In this document: positions 1 through 12,954 of the stretch, piece by piece
Layout: the number at the start of each line of letters is the position of its first letter
Numbering within the stretch: the first letter of the stretch is position 1
From: Sphagnum compactum
Lineage: Eukaryota; Bryophyta; Sphagnopsida; Sphagnales
Direction: 5' to 3'
DNA length: 64,000 bases
NCBI GenBank assembly: GCA_965153455.1
Contig: OZ234495.1
Span: 2,914,001 to 2,978,000, forward strand
Made by a program: the position numbers and the translations under genes
Notes under the pieces: model-generated
Database searches by the model: none
Told to the model about the DNA's origin: nothing
What the model saw: only the letters and a program-made list of their open reading frames with translations

Positions 1-180
1 AATGGAGCAACATTTTGCTAATTTTGATGAAACAACAAGTATTTTGCTTTTGAGCTTCCAAATCACCACTAAGTTTCTTTATTCTCTTTCCTCTAGCCAT
101 TACAACCTTAAACATTTAAAAACAAGCACAAGATCAAAAAATCAGACACACTTCCAATGTGAAGCAATATCAAAACAATA

Positions 181-1460
181 GGAAGACCAAGAAGATGATG
201 ATGTGCATGTCATTGTCTTCCTGGCTAAGAGGAGTTATGAGGACACTTTCAGAGAAAGAAAGACTAAGAAGATGATGACGCACGTGTCGTCAATTTCCTC
301 ATGCAAAGGAACTGTGAGGACACCAATAAAGCAAGAAGAAGACCAGGAAGACGATGATGCACACGTTGTCGCCTTTTTGGTTGAAAGGAATGTGAGGACA
401 ACAACAAAGTAAGAAGAAGAGTAGGAAGATGATGATGCATGCATTGTCGTCTTCCTGGTTGAGAAGAGTTGTGAAGACAATAGCTGAGCAAAAAGAAGAG
501 CAGAAAGATGCCAACAAGTGTGTCATCATCTTCCTAGCTGAAAGGAGCTGTGAGGGCAGCAGCGAAGCAAGAAGATTAGGAAGATGATGACGCACACATC
601 ATCGTCTTCCTGGTTGGAAGGAGCTATGAAGACAACAATTCAGCAAAAAGAAGACTAGGAAGATGACGACACGCGCATCTTCGTCTTCCTGGCTTAGAGG
701 AGTTGTGAGGATAGTAGTTAAGCAAGAAGAAGAACAAGAAGATGACAACGTGTGTCGTCATCTTCTTGGTTGAGAGGAGCTGTGAGGGCAACATCAAAAC
801 AAGAAGACTAGTAAGATCACAATGTATGCATCATCATCTTTCTACTTGAGAAGAGTTGTGAGGACATCTTAGCAAGAAGAAAACCAAGAAAACGAAGATG
901 CGTGTTGTCGTCGTTTTCCTGGTTGAGAAAAGTTGTGAAAACAACAACAAAGCAAGAGACACATCGTCATCTTCTTGGTTGAAAGGAGTTGTGAGGGCAA
1001 CAACAAAACAAGAAGACCAAGAAAATGATGATGTGTGCATCGTCGTCTTCCAAGTTGAAAGGAGCTGTGAGGGCAACAACAAAACAAGAAGACTAGGAAG
1101 ACGATGACATGCGCATTGTTGTCTTCTTGGTTGAGAGGAACTGCGAGGACAACATGTCTACAAGAAGAAGAGTAGGAAGACGAGGAAGATGACAATGTGT
1201 GTGTCATCATCTTCTTAGCTGAGAGGAGCTACGAGGGTAGTAGCAAAGCAAAAAGACCAAGAAGACGACGATGCACGTGTCGTTGTTTTCTTGGCTGAGA
1301 GGAGCTGTGAGGGCAACAACAAAGCAAGAAGACTAGGAAGACGATGACACGCGCGTCATTGTTTTCCTGGCTGAGAGGAGCCGTGAGGACAATAGCTGAG
1401 TAAGAAGAAGACTAGGAAGACTTCATCTTCTTCCTGGTTGATAGGAGCTGTGAGGATAAT
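181..1460. repeat. 75-80 bp minisatellite, about 17 degenerate units, each with an imperfect palindrome
   Basis: The block GGAGCTGTGAGGRC and its variants recur near 231, 306, 385, 465, 543, 618, 697, 773, 850, 927, 983, 1059, 1134, 1221, 1299, 1375 and 1442. Most steps are 75-80 bp, with a few of 56, 67 and 87. Each unit also has a GA-rich arm (AGGAAGAYGATGAC), a short variable CpG/CA centre and a TC-rich arm (GTCATCGTCTTCCT) that is nearly the reverse complement of the first. Each unit could therefore fold as a hairpin. Stops interrupt all frames, so I read it as non-coding. The open frames on both strands are by-products of the GAY-rich composition. Confidence 0.9.
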
Positions 1461-3539
1461 AACGAGAAGAAGAACTACACTAGGAAGATGATGATGATGC
1501 GCATGTTCTTCCTAGTTGTGAGGAGAGAGCAACATCAGAAAAAAAAAAAAAAAAAACACAAAGAGCAAGTAAGGGGCTCACCTCTTAATGTTGTTGTCTG
1601 CAGTTGTTCCAACACTCTCCATAGCTGCTCCAATGCTCTCCACAACTCCTACATAGTTGCAAAGGTCTTTTGAGTTCCAAAGGTTTCCTGAGTTCCAAAG
1701 CTCCATACTAAACATGGATTTAGAAAATGAAGCTAGGGTTTATGGTGGCTGATAGGGTTTAGGTAGAGAGAGTAGGTAGGTAGGAGGGAGTAGGTACGTA
1801 TGAAAAAATTTGCTAGAGTGAATGGGGCTTACAGAATTCTGGGCAGGGTGGGGGAAAATAAAAATTGCCTACTTGGATGGGTCTGGGTTCATCCAGAAAT
1901 GGCCTGAATGGCCTCATCCCGAACTGGTGCACTGGTGGCTGCTGGTTCAATCCTGCCCACCCAGACCCCAATGCGGGCTGAGTTGGGTTTCATCTACATG
2001 GGTTTTCTCCAACTGATGGTGCATTGGTGGGTGTTGGGTCACACTGGCCCCAAAGGGAAAGATGATAATATAACTATTTTGGGACTGTCCAAAGCTTGAT
2101 TATCTTCTTTTCTTTTGGGGCCATGGGCCAATGAAGATGCTCATCACAAAAGGAAAAATTGCTTTGAGGGTCCTCACAACTGATTAAAATACGAATCCCA
2201 ATATATATTACCATCCATTGTATATCCATTAGCCTATTAGGCTATATCAAAAATTGTGATGAAAAATGTAGGAACAGAAATTCTGCCCAGCCAATGAGAT
2301 GATGCAGTATGCACTCAAGAAGCCTAGGTTTTTTTTTTTCCTTTTTGGGGGGTAGTTTGTTTCTTGGGGGGGGGCGGGGGGTAGGGTGGCAAGTGGGAGG
2401 GTATAGCTAGTTTGAACTTTCCAACTCTTTCTTTGAGCATACACAATTTAGTTGATTTGAAGAATCAAAGAAGAGAAAATCTTAAATTATTGTAAATTTT
2501 TGAAGTGTCCTCTCAAATTGAAACACAAAAAACAAACAACTTGTCACACAAAAAGTTGGCTATTCCCTTAGAAAAAGAAAGGTTTATTGTATGTAGCCTT
2601 ATTCGACAGCAATTGGGTTTATAATTCGTTAGCCCAATTAGTAGTAATGTAAAGTCTGCTTATACTAGTTTATGAGTTATGTACTATTGAATGGCCCCAT
2701 ACAAGGGACCCAGTGAGCCCAATAGGGCGAACCGCCCTTCTGTTTGGTGGGAAATGGGAAGAGGTCATTCTAGGGCCTATTTAAAAGCGTAACCAATTTT
2801 TGATTGTAAATTCACCTTTCAAATGCCTTCATTAGCTGTATTAGTTGTAGGAACTAGAACATGATTTCGACATGCGTAGCCTCAGTTCAATTTGTACAAT
2901 AACAAAACCAATAATTAGAAAAAGAATTAAATCATTTTTATAAACTTGAGATTATTATTTTTTCATGAGATACTATAATATTTTCTCATGAGGAGTGAAG
3001 TTATTCAGATTATACCCGGTAATAATTATGATGATTTTCAACACCTTGACACTCCATATTTTCACAAAAGTTCATTTCAATATTTTAAGGATTACTTAAT
3101 AACAAAATGAACTCTAGGGTAAAGTAGTTTCAAACGGTTATTAATTGGCTGCCTATTCTCATCTGATGTGCACCCAGTAAATTGGCCCCACCTGGCACTG
3201 TCATTCTACCGAACAACTTCATGAAGCTATGCAGCCCTTGTATTTGGCAATGTGATGGGATTGGACATGCCACCAATTCCAAGTGAGAAGGAAGAGGAAC
3301 AAAATCAAGAAAAATTCACCCACCCCAAAAAGAATCCTCAATTACTTAGGCCACGAATAAATCACTCTAGTTACAATCACACTTCTGCTGACATTAAATA
3401 CATGTAGGGTAAGGATCGAGAATGGGCCTGTTCTGGGGATGAAGGACAAGCACAAGGTGGCAACCTAGCTTGGAACCTGAATTCCCAGAACCGCCCCCTT
3501 GAGGTCCTTACTTGGCGTAAAGATCTGGTAGAATTTTGA
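1461..3539. other. Intergenic, no gene recognised
   Basis: This stretch has a run of about 18 A near 1540, a moderately GC-rich patch at 1820-2100 and then AT-rich DNA. The patch at 1820-2100 is open in two frames, but those peptides resemble nothing I know and have no exon signals. A G-rich tract is listed separately. Confidence 0.6.
2347..2386 (+). other. G-rich tract with G-quadruplex potential
   Basis: Runs of six, nine, six and three G lie at 2347-2352, 2366-2374, 2376-2381 and 2384-2386. The last three runs are separated by only one or two bases. The nine-G run can itself supply two tracts, so the 21 bases from 2366 alone satisfy a G3+ quadruplex pattern on the plus strand. Whether it folds is inference. 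Confidence 0.6.
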
Positions 3540-5813
3540 ACCACTGAGATTTTGTTTGAGAAGGAGGAAGGGCAACTTATGCATAGAAATGCTATATCCT
3601 TTGTTGAGTTAGAAATTGTAATGGCGTAATGTGACCTCCCCATGCATTAAATAGAGTTCTACCAGGTCCTTGTGGTGTATAGAATGAGAGAATGTCTGCA
3701 TTGGTGGGTGTTCTGTTGTTCATAATGTCACCCTTTTTGTTTTTCCCAGCGATAACCTCTTAAAAAGTCAAAGGTGGGTCTTTACTCTTTACTCTTGGTA
3801 AATTAATACACTCTAGTGAAAGTTCATGGCCTTGGGCTTTACCTTACACTAGACCTAAGATGTTAAATCGGCTAAAGAAATTGAATGCAGTCATTACAAA
3901 AAGTAATGCTGCGATTTTTTCCCCACAGTCTGCCCTTTGCCCCCTTTGTTTTTACCTTGCAATTCCTAATCACATTTTGGGTCCATGTTATGCATGTTTT
4001 GGACATGTTATGGGTATCAGGGGCATGTAACATGTCACTGGGCATGTTATATGCCCTTTGAAACAATCATAACATGCAAGTTTATGAGTGCAAAACATGC
4101 TCAAGTATCACCCAATTTGTTTTAGAAAATATAAATGGGGCAAAGGGTAGACTGAGGAAAAAACTCACAGCAGTACTTTTGTACTGACCGCATTCAATTT
4201 CTTTGGCCAATTTAACATTTTCCTTTTGCAGACAATCTAGAGCATGAAATTCTCACAGCTGTCAACATGTCAAAGATGATCGAATTTCAAGCATTTATCA
4301 AGAGCACGGCCACTTAGCAGGTATGGAAATTCAGGGAGAACAAGTGGCTCTGAACTCTCTCTCCCATATTGATACCCACATATGGGGAAAATGACAGTTT
4401 AAAAACATAAATCTATCTCAATCACCAAACTATTGCAAAGTTCCTAACTACAACGATCTTATCATACAATGATCACTTTGTTAAAGAAGCAAACTAATAT
4501 TTCCCTCATCTCAAAGGTACTTGTTGGAATAACAACAGAGAGAATCCTGATATTTGGATTGTTACTTATCATCATGGCACCTCTAATCCCCATCCTTACA
4601 ATTGGAAAAATCATCTTAACAATACCATTGGACAGTTATTCTGAACCATGGTTTTGGAAAGTGATGAGAGGCTTCCTTGATGATGATGACCCTAAACCCT
4701 ATTGTGCATTTTTTTTTTTCAAGTGAGCCAAATTGCATGTAACATGAATGAAAATAACAGGCAATTTGTCTTATTTGGTGTTTACCACTTTAGTGATGAC
4801 CCTTTTGTGTTTAGGTTTTATTATTGTTGGGTGATTTATTTACTTTTATGAAGAACCTCCAGTTTCGTTCTATATAAAAAATTGAATGATTCTGATTCCT
4901 CACATAAATGGAACCATTTCTTCAAAGAAATAAATTCTGAATTTGGTTTCAGTTCTCAAAATCAGACCCGATTCTGGATAACCCAGATTGGAACAGGTGA
5001 TTAACCGCCTGTTAACCTTTAGTTAGCGTCTGGTTCTAGTCGTCTTTTTTTTCAAAAAAATCCAGTTTTTGTTCCAAATAAAAATAAAACCACGAACCCA
5101 TTCCAGTTCTGGTAACCCAAACTGTATCTTTCATCTATATTGGCCCTGCGAGTAGTTTCACCCTGAGTTTTGGATTTTGCCTTACCTTAGGAGTTTCACC
5201 CTCGGCTTTGGATTTTGCCTTACCCAAGCAGTCAGTCACTGCCCCTCACATTCTTAACTAAATCAAAGTATAGCGAAAATAATAAATAAAATCCTGCATT
5301 TCTCTTGTGAACTGAAACTTAGTTTCATGAAAAGGCACCCAAATTTCACTCCCTTCACGACCACCACTCAAACTACTGGGTATGAAACAGCTACAATAGG
5401 GTCAAACTAGGGCCCAAAGACAGGGTGACTTTACAGATCATAACTGTCCACTAACCAAAGCCCAGGACGACCTAATTAAGAACCAAAATCTTACCAGGAA
5501 ATAGTTCGAATTAATTAATTCATTGTAATTATGTTTATTGTAATTATGCCAATACTTAAAGTTGTCAATATCACACTTGCTTGGCAAGTTGAATTATGGG
5601 TTTATTTATAGTAATAAAAACATTAGGCCACCCAACTCCCAAATACTTCTTTATTCATTTTTTTGTGTCTGAAACCAACCAGAGTGGTAGGTGAGTACCC
5701 CCGGTCGACATCAGGCTTGTCTCGTCTGAAACGAGCGGACGCGTGACCGGCCCCTCCCCCCATGTCCATCCGAGCCTCGTCGCGGGGGACGAGGGAGCCA
5801 TGGGCCTGCGCAT

Positions 5814-5819
5814 TATAAA
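5814..5819 (+). promoter_or_regulatory. TATA box of the Cys-rich gene in copy A
   Basis: TATAAA lies 282 bp before the start codon, inside a GC-rich patch (5690-5840) that stands out from the AT-rich surroundings. The aligned position in copy B (near 24270) reads GTATAATG, so the canonical box is present only in the copy with an intact reading frame. Confidence 0.5.
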
Positions 5820-6095
5820 GCCCGTCGTTGCTCGTCCTCGTCCGCCAAAGCACCATTGCTCATAGCAAGCGAGGAACTCCCTTCGTCGCGCTTCTCTTCT
5901 TCTCTCTTTCTCTTTCGCTCTCGCTGGACCAGTGTCTCCTCCTGCACTGGTTTTGCTACGCATGCTTGCTTCTAATTACCGTGCTGCTGCTGCTGCTTCT
6001 TCTTCTTAGAGTAGGTTAGGTTAGGTTAGCTGCTTGTTCAATTGTCGATCTCGAACTCGTCATCTTCGTGATCATCAATCAATCAATCAATCACA

Positions 6096-7143
6096 ATGTC
6101 GACCTGTGATAACGGAACATGCCAATGCTGCGCACGGTGTCCCTGCCGCGTCACCTCCACGTGAGTAAAAATATTTCTGTCTCTTTCGTCGTACCGCCCT
6201 AACATCTTCTTCTGCACCCACCTTCCTTCCCATAGCGCGCTTGTGTTTGTTTGTTTGTTTGTTTGTGCGCTGCATATACAATTGATCACTACTGTTGTTG
6301 AGATGATTCTCAGTATACTTTTCGTTGATTCTTCGATGATGGGTAGTAATGCCATGTCGATCATGCCTTGCATTCAAAGGGGATTTTATTTTTTCACGCA
6401 TGTGAATTGCTGGCTGTCTCTCTGTGTGTGCAGAGGCAACAGGAACATGGGGTTGGAGACCGAGGCTGGAGCTACTGACATAAAGAGGTACTTACCAGTA
6501 TCTCCATCACAAAAATCTCTAGTCCCGCCTATTTACTTTGTTACGTCTACCTAGTCTGATCATGCATGTTGTCCCCTTGTTCCGCTCACACAACCTTAAC
6601 GACTCGTAGAACTCTGCTCTGCACTGCACGTCGTTTGGAGTGATACACTTGAATTCTAAGAGAGTTGTAGAAGTGTTGTTTAAGCCATTTCGGTTACTGC
6701 TGGTTCTTGCATAAGAATGTCGAGCACCTAGCTAGCTACGTACCTCATTGATGCTTCCCGCATGAAGTCTACTGCACGAAGGACTGACTGCATGCTTAAC
6801 AATGCCCTCTTGACTGATCACTGCATTCTTCTTCTTTTTCTTCAGCTTCACCCTTGTGGCTGAGCTCGAAACCAGCAGCAGCAACAACTACACCAACAGC
6901 GCCGCCGCCGAGGTGGTCGATGCAGGCAGCAACAATAACAACAACAACAACGACGACGAAGAACGCATCTCGTTAGCGGAGTCGGCTCGAGAGACACGAA
7001 GGACTCACGCAGCTGCTGCTGCGCTACTGCTGCTAAGCAGGTCGGGAACGGCAAGGAGTGAAAGAAACACTAACCGGAAAGAAATTGGGGTAACAGTACT
7101 AAGTGCCCGGACTAAAAAAATCACCGGCCCGCTCCCATACTAA
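6096..7143 (+). CDS. Small Cys-rich (metallothionein-like) protein, three exons
   Basis: Proposed exons are 6096-6160, 6434-6487 and 6846-7143, all with GT-AG introns (GTGAGT, GTACTT donors; TGCAG, TTCAG acceptors). They give 138 residues. Exon 1 encodes MSTCDNGTCQCCARCPC with cysteines at 4, 9, 11, 12, 15 and 17, a Cys-cluster start like plant metallothioneins, which chelate Zn and Cu in the cytosol. An intron directly after the first Cys cluster also fits. Against this, exon 3 has no second Cys cluster. It is a Ser/Asn/Ala-rich tail with a seven-Asn run and basic residues, so the C-terminal half is atypical or may be mis-modelled. Splice sites and gene structure are also traceable in copy B. 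The start is the first ATG after an AATC repeat. Function is inferred from the N-terminus only. Confidence 0.42.
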
Positions 7144-7144
7144 G

Positions 7145-8095
7145 GACCTAGGGTCCTTGTGCAGAATCTCCAAAGGTCACTAAACAAGGGTCCGGTGTTC
7201 TTTCTTAAGGATTTTGTGATGTAGCCAATTTAGTGACCATCGTCCAGAAAATTATTTAGCCAAAAATTGGCTACATGTAACACCAGATATGAAAGTTTAA
7301 AATAAATAAAACAGAATCCTTCTTTATTTTTGCAGCAATAATGGACTGGCAATCAGAACACCCCTATGTTCCTTGTACAAATCTCCAAAGGTGTCCCTAC
7401 TTGTCCTTGGGACAGTTACAATGATATGTTTGGCCTAATAATTAGGCCCCAGGAGTCCCAGTATTTTTCCTAAGGATTTTGTGATGTAGCCAATTTAGTG
7501 ACCATTGTCCAGAAATGTATTTAGCCAAATTTTTTGCTACATGTATACCAGATATGAAAGTTTAAAATAAATAAAACAGAATTGTTCTATATTTTTGCTG
7601 CAATAATGGACTGGCTATAAGGACATCCCTTTGTTCCTTGCCCAAATCTCCAAAGGTCCCTAATTTTCCTCGGGACAATTACAAGGATCCATTTCGCCTA
7701 ATAATTAGGACCCAAGAGTCCCAGTGTTTTTCCTAAGGATTTTGTGATGCAACCATCCAGATAATAATTTAGCAAATCGCTATACATACCAGATTTGAAA
7801 GCTTTAGCAAAATAAAAATAAAAACAGAATCCTTCTACATTCTTGTGGCAATAATGGAGTGCAATCAGGAGCCCCCTATTTGGATTTCCTTGTCCAAATC
7901 TGCAAAGGTCTCCAAGACAAATTACAATGTGTTTAGGACAATTAGGCCCCAATGCTTTTTTTAAAGGATTCTGTGATGTAGCCAAAGTGATGATCATCCA
8001 CAAAATAATTTAGCCAAATTTGGTTACATGTATACCAGATATGAAAGGTTTTTAGTTTTTAAAAAATAATTCATTCTATGTTCTTGGCTACCTAC
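7145..8095 (+). repeat. 265-bp tandem repeat, about four units, directly after the Cys-rich gene
   Basis: The marker TAAGGATTTTGTGATGTAGC recurs near 7205, 7471, 7734 and (diverged) 7965. Each unit also repeats a segment ending in CCAGATATGAAAG, an AAATAAATAAAACAGAATCC-like stretch, and a CTTGTCCAAATCTCCAAAGG-like stretch. Steps are 266, 263 and about 233 bp. The first unit starts within a few bases of the proposed stop codon. Copy B holds only two units. Confidence 0.85.
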
Positions 8096-11000
8096 GGGGA
8101 ACTCATCATAGAAATCTTGAGATTAGAAATTTCAATTTTTTATTGCTTGAAATCTGATCATTTTGGGTCAACTTTTCCATGAATAATCCTTTGTATCAGT
8201 GATTTATTTTTGTTTTCAATTTTCTCATGTTGTGTCATTGGCTAACATCCCAGGAGGAATTTAGCATTAAATGGAAATAGGTTTTTAGAATCTGTCGACA
8301 TAGTAAAAAGAAAAACTAGTTAAAAAATACCACCAAACTAAAATCAGAGTCTGAATGCGCTGGGAATTTTATTTTATTTTATTTTTTTCAAAACTTGGTA
8401 AATTCCAAAATTTTCAGAAAAAACGGGAATATTGCAAATTTTTCTTCTTTTCAACATTTGGCAAGAATCTTCCCCCAATAAAAACATTGTTTCATATAGA
8501 TTGGAATCATATTTTCCAGGTCAAAGTTTGGCAAAGAATTGCCAATAATAAAAACACTTCAGGCCAGAACATTTGCCCAACTGGTGCTCGGACCCTAAGC
8601 CACCCATTAGAGGTCCTTAGTTCTTACCCAGTAATATGAACTAAACAAGTGTTGGGTGGTTCCTTGATTTTGCTATAACCTCCAGTTCCGTGTATTTGAA
8701 ACATTCCAAACTCAAAGAACCCCAGGTTATGGGCCAGTGTTTTTTAATTCACTTTTGTGATGTTGCTCAATTGGCAATCGTCTATAAGTATATTTCACCA
8801 AATTTGGAAATATTCAAAACATAAAATTAAAATATTTAAATTAGTATATATTATAGGCAATTGTGCCAATGTTTTTTGCAATTTTAAAAATTCTTTATTC
8901 AAAATATCTTTCAGCAAAATGGCAAAAAAATTGTTAAATTTTTCAAATTTTTAAAATTTTTAAAACTTGCACTTAAGAAATGAAATTCTCCAAAAGCATT
9001 GATTTGTTGCCACAATGTGAAAAGGAAATGGTCTCTTTTGTTGACAAAAGCATCTTCTAGGGAGATGCTTTTAAATACAAAGAGAAATACCTTGAACTAC
9101 TTTTACACATAAGATGCCATCTTGGTGTAAACAATTAGATTAAGATTTTCAATATAAAAAAAGGGAAAAGAAGAGGAGGCACCAAGATGCCCCCAATATG
9201 TGGAGGGGAGCCTTCTTTATAAAGGGGTGCATCATAATAGCAATATTTGAATTGTTGGTTTTTCTTTTTCTATATTTTGAACAAAAATCTAAAACTGAAT
9301 GGATCAAATGAAAATTAGGAGTTTGTTTCAACATGTCAACTTCATATTTTTCACATATTTTCATTTTGCTATTTTGAAGATTATTTAATGACCAAACTGA
9401 CCTTAGGGTGAGGTAAATGTTATTTTCCCAATTTGACAATAACATAGGTGCAAGAGTTAAATCCTGGTCGAGATCTCCAATTTGATTCTTAAACAAGCCA
9501 ACTACATTTTGTCATCTCACAATTTATTAATATCTAAATGAAATTTATGTAATTTGCAATGAAATGTTTTAAAGACATTTATTGCAAGAAGTGTTGTGAA
9601 AAGAAAATGCCTTGCTATTGGAAATGAAAGAATAAAATGGGTGTAATTGCACTAATATGTATCATTAACAGTCATAATCATTATTTCTTTTTGTTTATTT
9701 TAAATTATTAAAAAGATAAAATATAAATTTTTAATACATTGTTGTTTTCAATATATTAGTATACATGTAAAAAATTTAGAATCAATCTAATGAATAAAAA
9801 TTACATAAAAACATTTCTTATGTTATGTAACCAATGCTTTGAAGCAGTAATTAAACAATAAGAACACAAAAAACACAAATTTTTTTAAAAATTTAAAATT
9901 ATTTAATTTTTAATTTTTAAAATATGAACTTTAACATAATGGTATAACAAAACTTTGAATTTAAAAAAAATTAAATGATGTAGATCAAAGATTTTAAGAA
10001 TATTTTTGAAAAACATAGTGAAAAAGTGCAAATGTGGTTCCTATTTGAGTGATTGGACCCAAATGGTTTTCTTTTCCAAATTTGAATGGATTGTAATTTC
10101 ATTGAGACGTCTAAAACTTGTCATTGTTGGTATTTTGGCATAAGAACTAATAAGGTAGGAAATTTTGAAATAATTCTTCCATATATATTGTAAATTTGTA
10201 GTATATGCATGTTTGTACTTTCATTTTATTTGATTTCCCCATGATCATTCTAAATTTTTTAAAATCAAAGAATAATGCAAGGCTTATTTCATGATCAATA
10301 ATCTTGCATTGAATAGTTTTATAGTTGGGTGGATAGATTTTTTTTATATTTCTTGATTAAGATTACTTTTGATTGTTCCTTCATTTTTTAATTTTTTAAT
10401 TCATAATATCAAAATATTGAGGTAGTTAGATGCTTCCACCTTGTAACAAAAACCTTTTCAAGGTTCTAATGGATATGACCTTATACAAAATTCAAATTTG
10501 AAAAAATCTAAAAAAGATACAACATAAATGTTTTTTGAAAACAAACTTCTTCAAGGCTTTAAAAGACATGACTTTGCAAAAACACTCAATTGCATGAATA
10601 AATCATTTAAAAAATTTCAATTAATTTCCAAATCTGAAAATCAAATTGTAGAAACAATTTTAGTATTTCTAATTTATGTTATTTGTAGATACTTGAAATG
10701 TTAAAATTTGTGAAGGAAAAAAAATATTTTAAAAATATAACATAGAAATACTTTTATTGAAAATGTGATGGAATTTTCAAAGTTAATTAATTACTCAACA
10801 ACAGGCCTTGAATTGTTTTGAGGAGTTCTTTTGAGGGCACTTAAATGTTGTAATAACCTTTTACTTTAGGTTTGTGCCCGTGGGAAGAACAAAATTTGTG
10901 GCCAATGAGATTTTTCAAATTGATGCCTTAATTTGTGAAGGCTTTTGTTTTGGCTTTTAAAATAATAGTGGTAATGTATAAAACAAGCACAAATGTAGAA

Positions 11001-12131
11001 GGTTTGTGTAATGAGTTAGTGCCTAGTGTGAAATAAAGGCTACATGGTTAATGAGATTGTTGGAATGGGAGCCTTAAATGTTTTGATGATTTATTTAGTT
11101 AATTAACTTTTAATTGTTACATAATGGCCATCCCTAGGTGTGAGGGCTTAGTGATATGACCTTTGTTTGGTGCCACAAAGGTTTTGAATTCAAATTCATT
11201 TGTGAGTAAATGAAATCCATGTAGTATGTGATGCCACTAGGCCCAACTTGAAGGTGTTGCCAATAATTTGTTGGTTGGGTATATTAAGTTGTGCTCAAAA
11301 AAATAAAATGTTATGAAAAGCTTCTCCTAGCCTTATCCTAGGTGTGAAAAAAAAAGTGTGGCCAATGAAATTGTTTTAAATTGGTGTCTTTGAATTTTTT
11401 TCAAGATTTGTCTTAACAAACTAATATTATTTAAGGTTGCATTTTTATTTTGCATGTGGTCCAAAAGAATGTATGAGAATTGTAAAATTTTAACATGAAT
11501 TTGGCACAATTATAAATCATAAGACATTTTTCTTTAATAATACTGAAGATTGCACAAACCCTTATAGCAACAAATTGACATGGCAAAAGTCTATTACATG
11601 ATCATACATATGGAATTTGTGTGAAGGATGAAAAGAAAAATAATATTTTGATCTTTTAGTGATGAGATTTGGTTGGATTGTCAATCATTCCATATCATTA
11701 GGGGTGAAGGAAATGTAATGGTTTGTGATGGTAATGAGTTGTGACATTAGAAGCACTATCTAGAAATAAAAGTCAATTAGGATGGCCAAAATAAATTAAC
11801 ACCCACAAAACTTGGATTGATAGTGAATGAATTGGGGTGTTGTTTTCATGTGGTTATTGTTTTTAGTTAATCAGCCTTAGTTAACATTATAATCTACATG
11901 GATACAAACAAGCTAATAGGAATCATTCCAAGTGTAAATGTGATACGTGTTTCACATTTTTGGGTCAAATTTTAATTTCAATGTGGAGAGTGGTCAATTG
12001 TTTTACACAAATATGTTGTTACTATAATGTAGAAACATATGATACGATTTAGAATGAATTTAATGAATATAAAATGTTCAAAAAATTTCATTAAACAATA
12101 TAACATTTGTTTTTTTACACCATAACTACTA

Positions 12132-12764
12132 GGTGAAAGCACATTAGGGTGGCTAAGTTTTGGTGGATTACAGTCCCTTTTCAAAGTCATTTTGTAATGT
12201 AGTTGAAAACTAGTTTAAAATATGAACATTTAGATTATATTGAAAGTAATTTTTTTTTCCATTTCTAATTTCATGTCATGAAGTTATAAAACATATTTAA
12301 AAACCATAAAAGAAACTTTTTAAAATATTTTTATTAAATGCTTGAAAAGACTTTTAAAATAATTATAATTTTTGGGATTTTGAAAAGTCCATAACATAAT
12401 AAATTAAAATCACATTCCATTCATTCAATGGGTCTTTAGTTTCTTAAACATAATTCATTCAATATCCCAAAGTGTCAAACAAATAAGATTAACATGTTGT
12501 AAGATAAAAGTCCATATCCATGAGATTTGTAGGGAATGACATAGTTTGTTGCTAAAACTCAAAAATTCATTACTCATTAAATATTTAGGATTCTGATGTG
12601 TTTTTTTATATTTTTAAGATGCCAACTCTATTAACATTACATATGTGAGTCCCTTTCTTAATATTTTAATGAAAATATTGATGTTTAATATTTAAATTCC
12701 AAAGAAATGCAAGAAAAACTAGAAATGTGACACTTCAAAAGGGACTATGTAGTGTGTTTTCACC
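12132..12764. mobile_element. Non-autonomous DNA transposon-like insertion (MITE-like), copy A only
   Basis: The left end reads GGTGAAAGCACATTAGGG. The right end read inward on the other strand is GGTGAAAACACACTA. About 25 bp further in on the left, and directly inside on the right, both arms carry AGTCCCTTTT. CTACT occurs on both sides (12126-12130 and 12765-12769), a possible 5-bp target-site duplication. The matching part of copy B near 29390 runs through without this 633-bp segment. There is no coding capacity. Confidence 0.55.
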
Positions 12765-12954
12765 CTACTTTTATTTTTGAAGAGATTATTTAAATGTGAC
12801 ATATTTTACAAGAGACACTTTAAACATATAATTATATAATAAAGTGAATACATATTAGGGTGAACAAAAATGGCACATCATGAAAATCCATTTTGACATT
12901 AAAATACACAATGAAAGTAAAACAAAAGCAGGATACTTTGAATTACAATAGCAA

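Noticed and set aside
235-1210. Several overlapping minus-strand open frames (69-113 codons) in the first 1.2 kb, rich in Ser, Phe and Leu
   Set aside because: They are translations of the minisatellite. Unit lengths are not constantly multiples of three, frames break repeatedly, and the peptides are low-complexity.
4469-4726. 85-codon open frame with two hydrophobic stretches
   Set aside because: The aligned stretch in copy B (23130-23320) has frameshifts and stops, and there is no start context or homologue.
6013-6030. GGTTAGGTTAGGTTAG, looks like a telomeric repeat
   Set aside because: Only three units, in the 5' leader of the Cys-rich gene, and not the plant TTTAGGG type.
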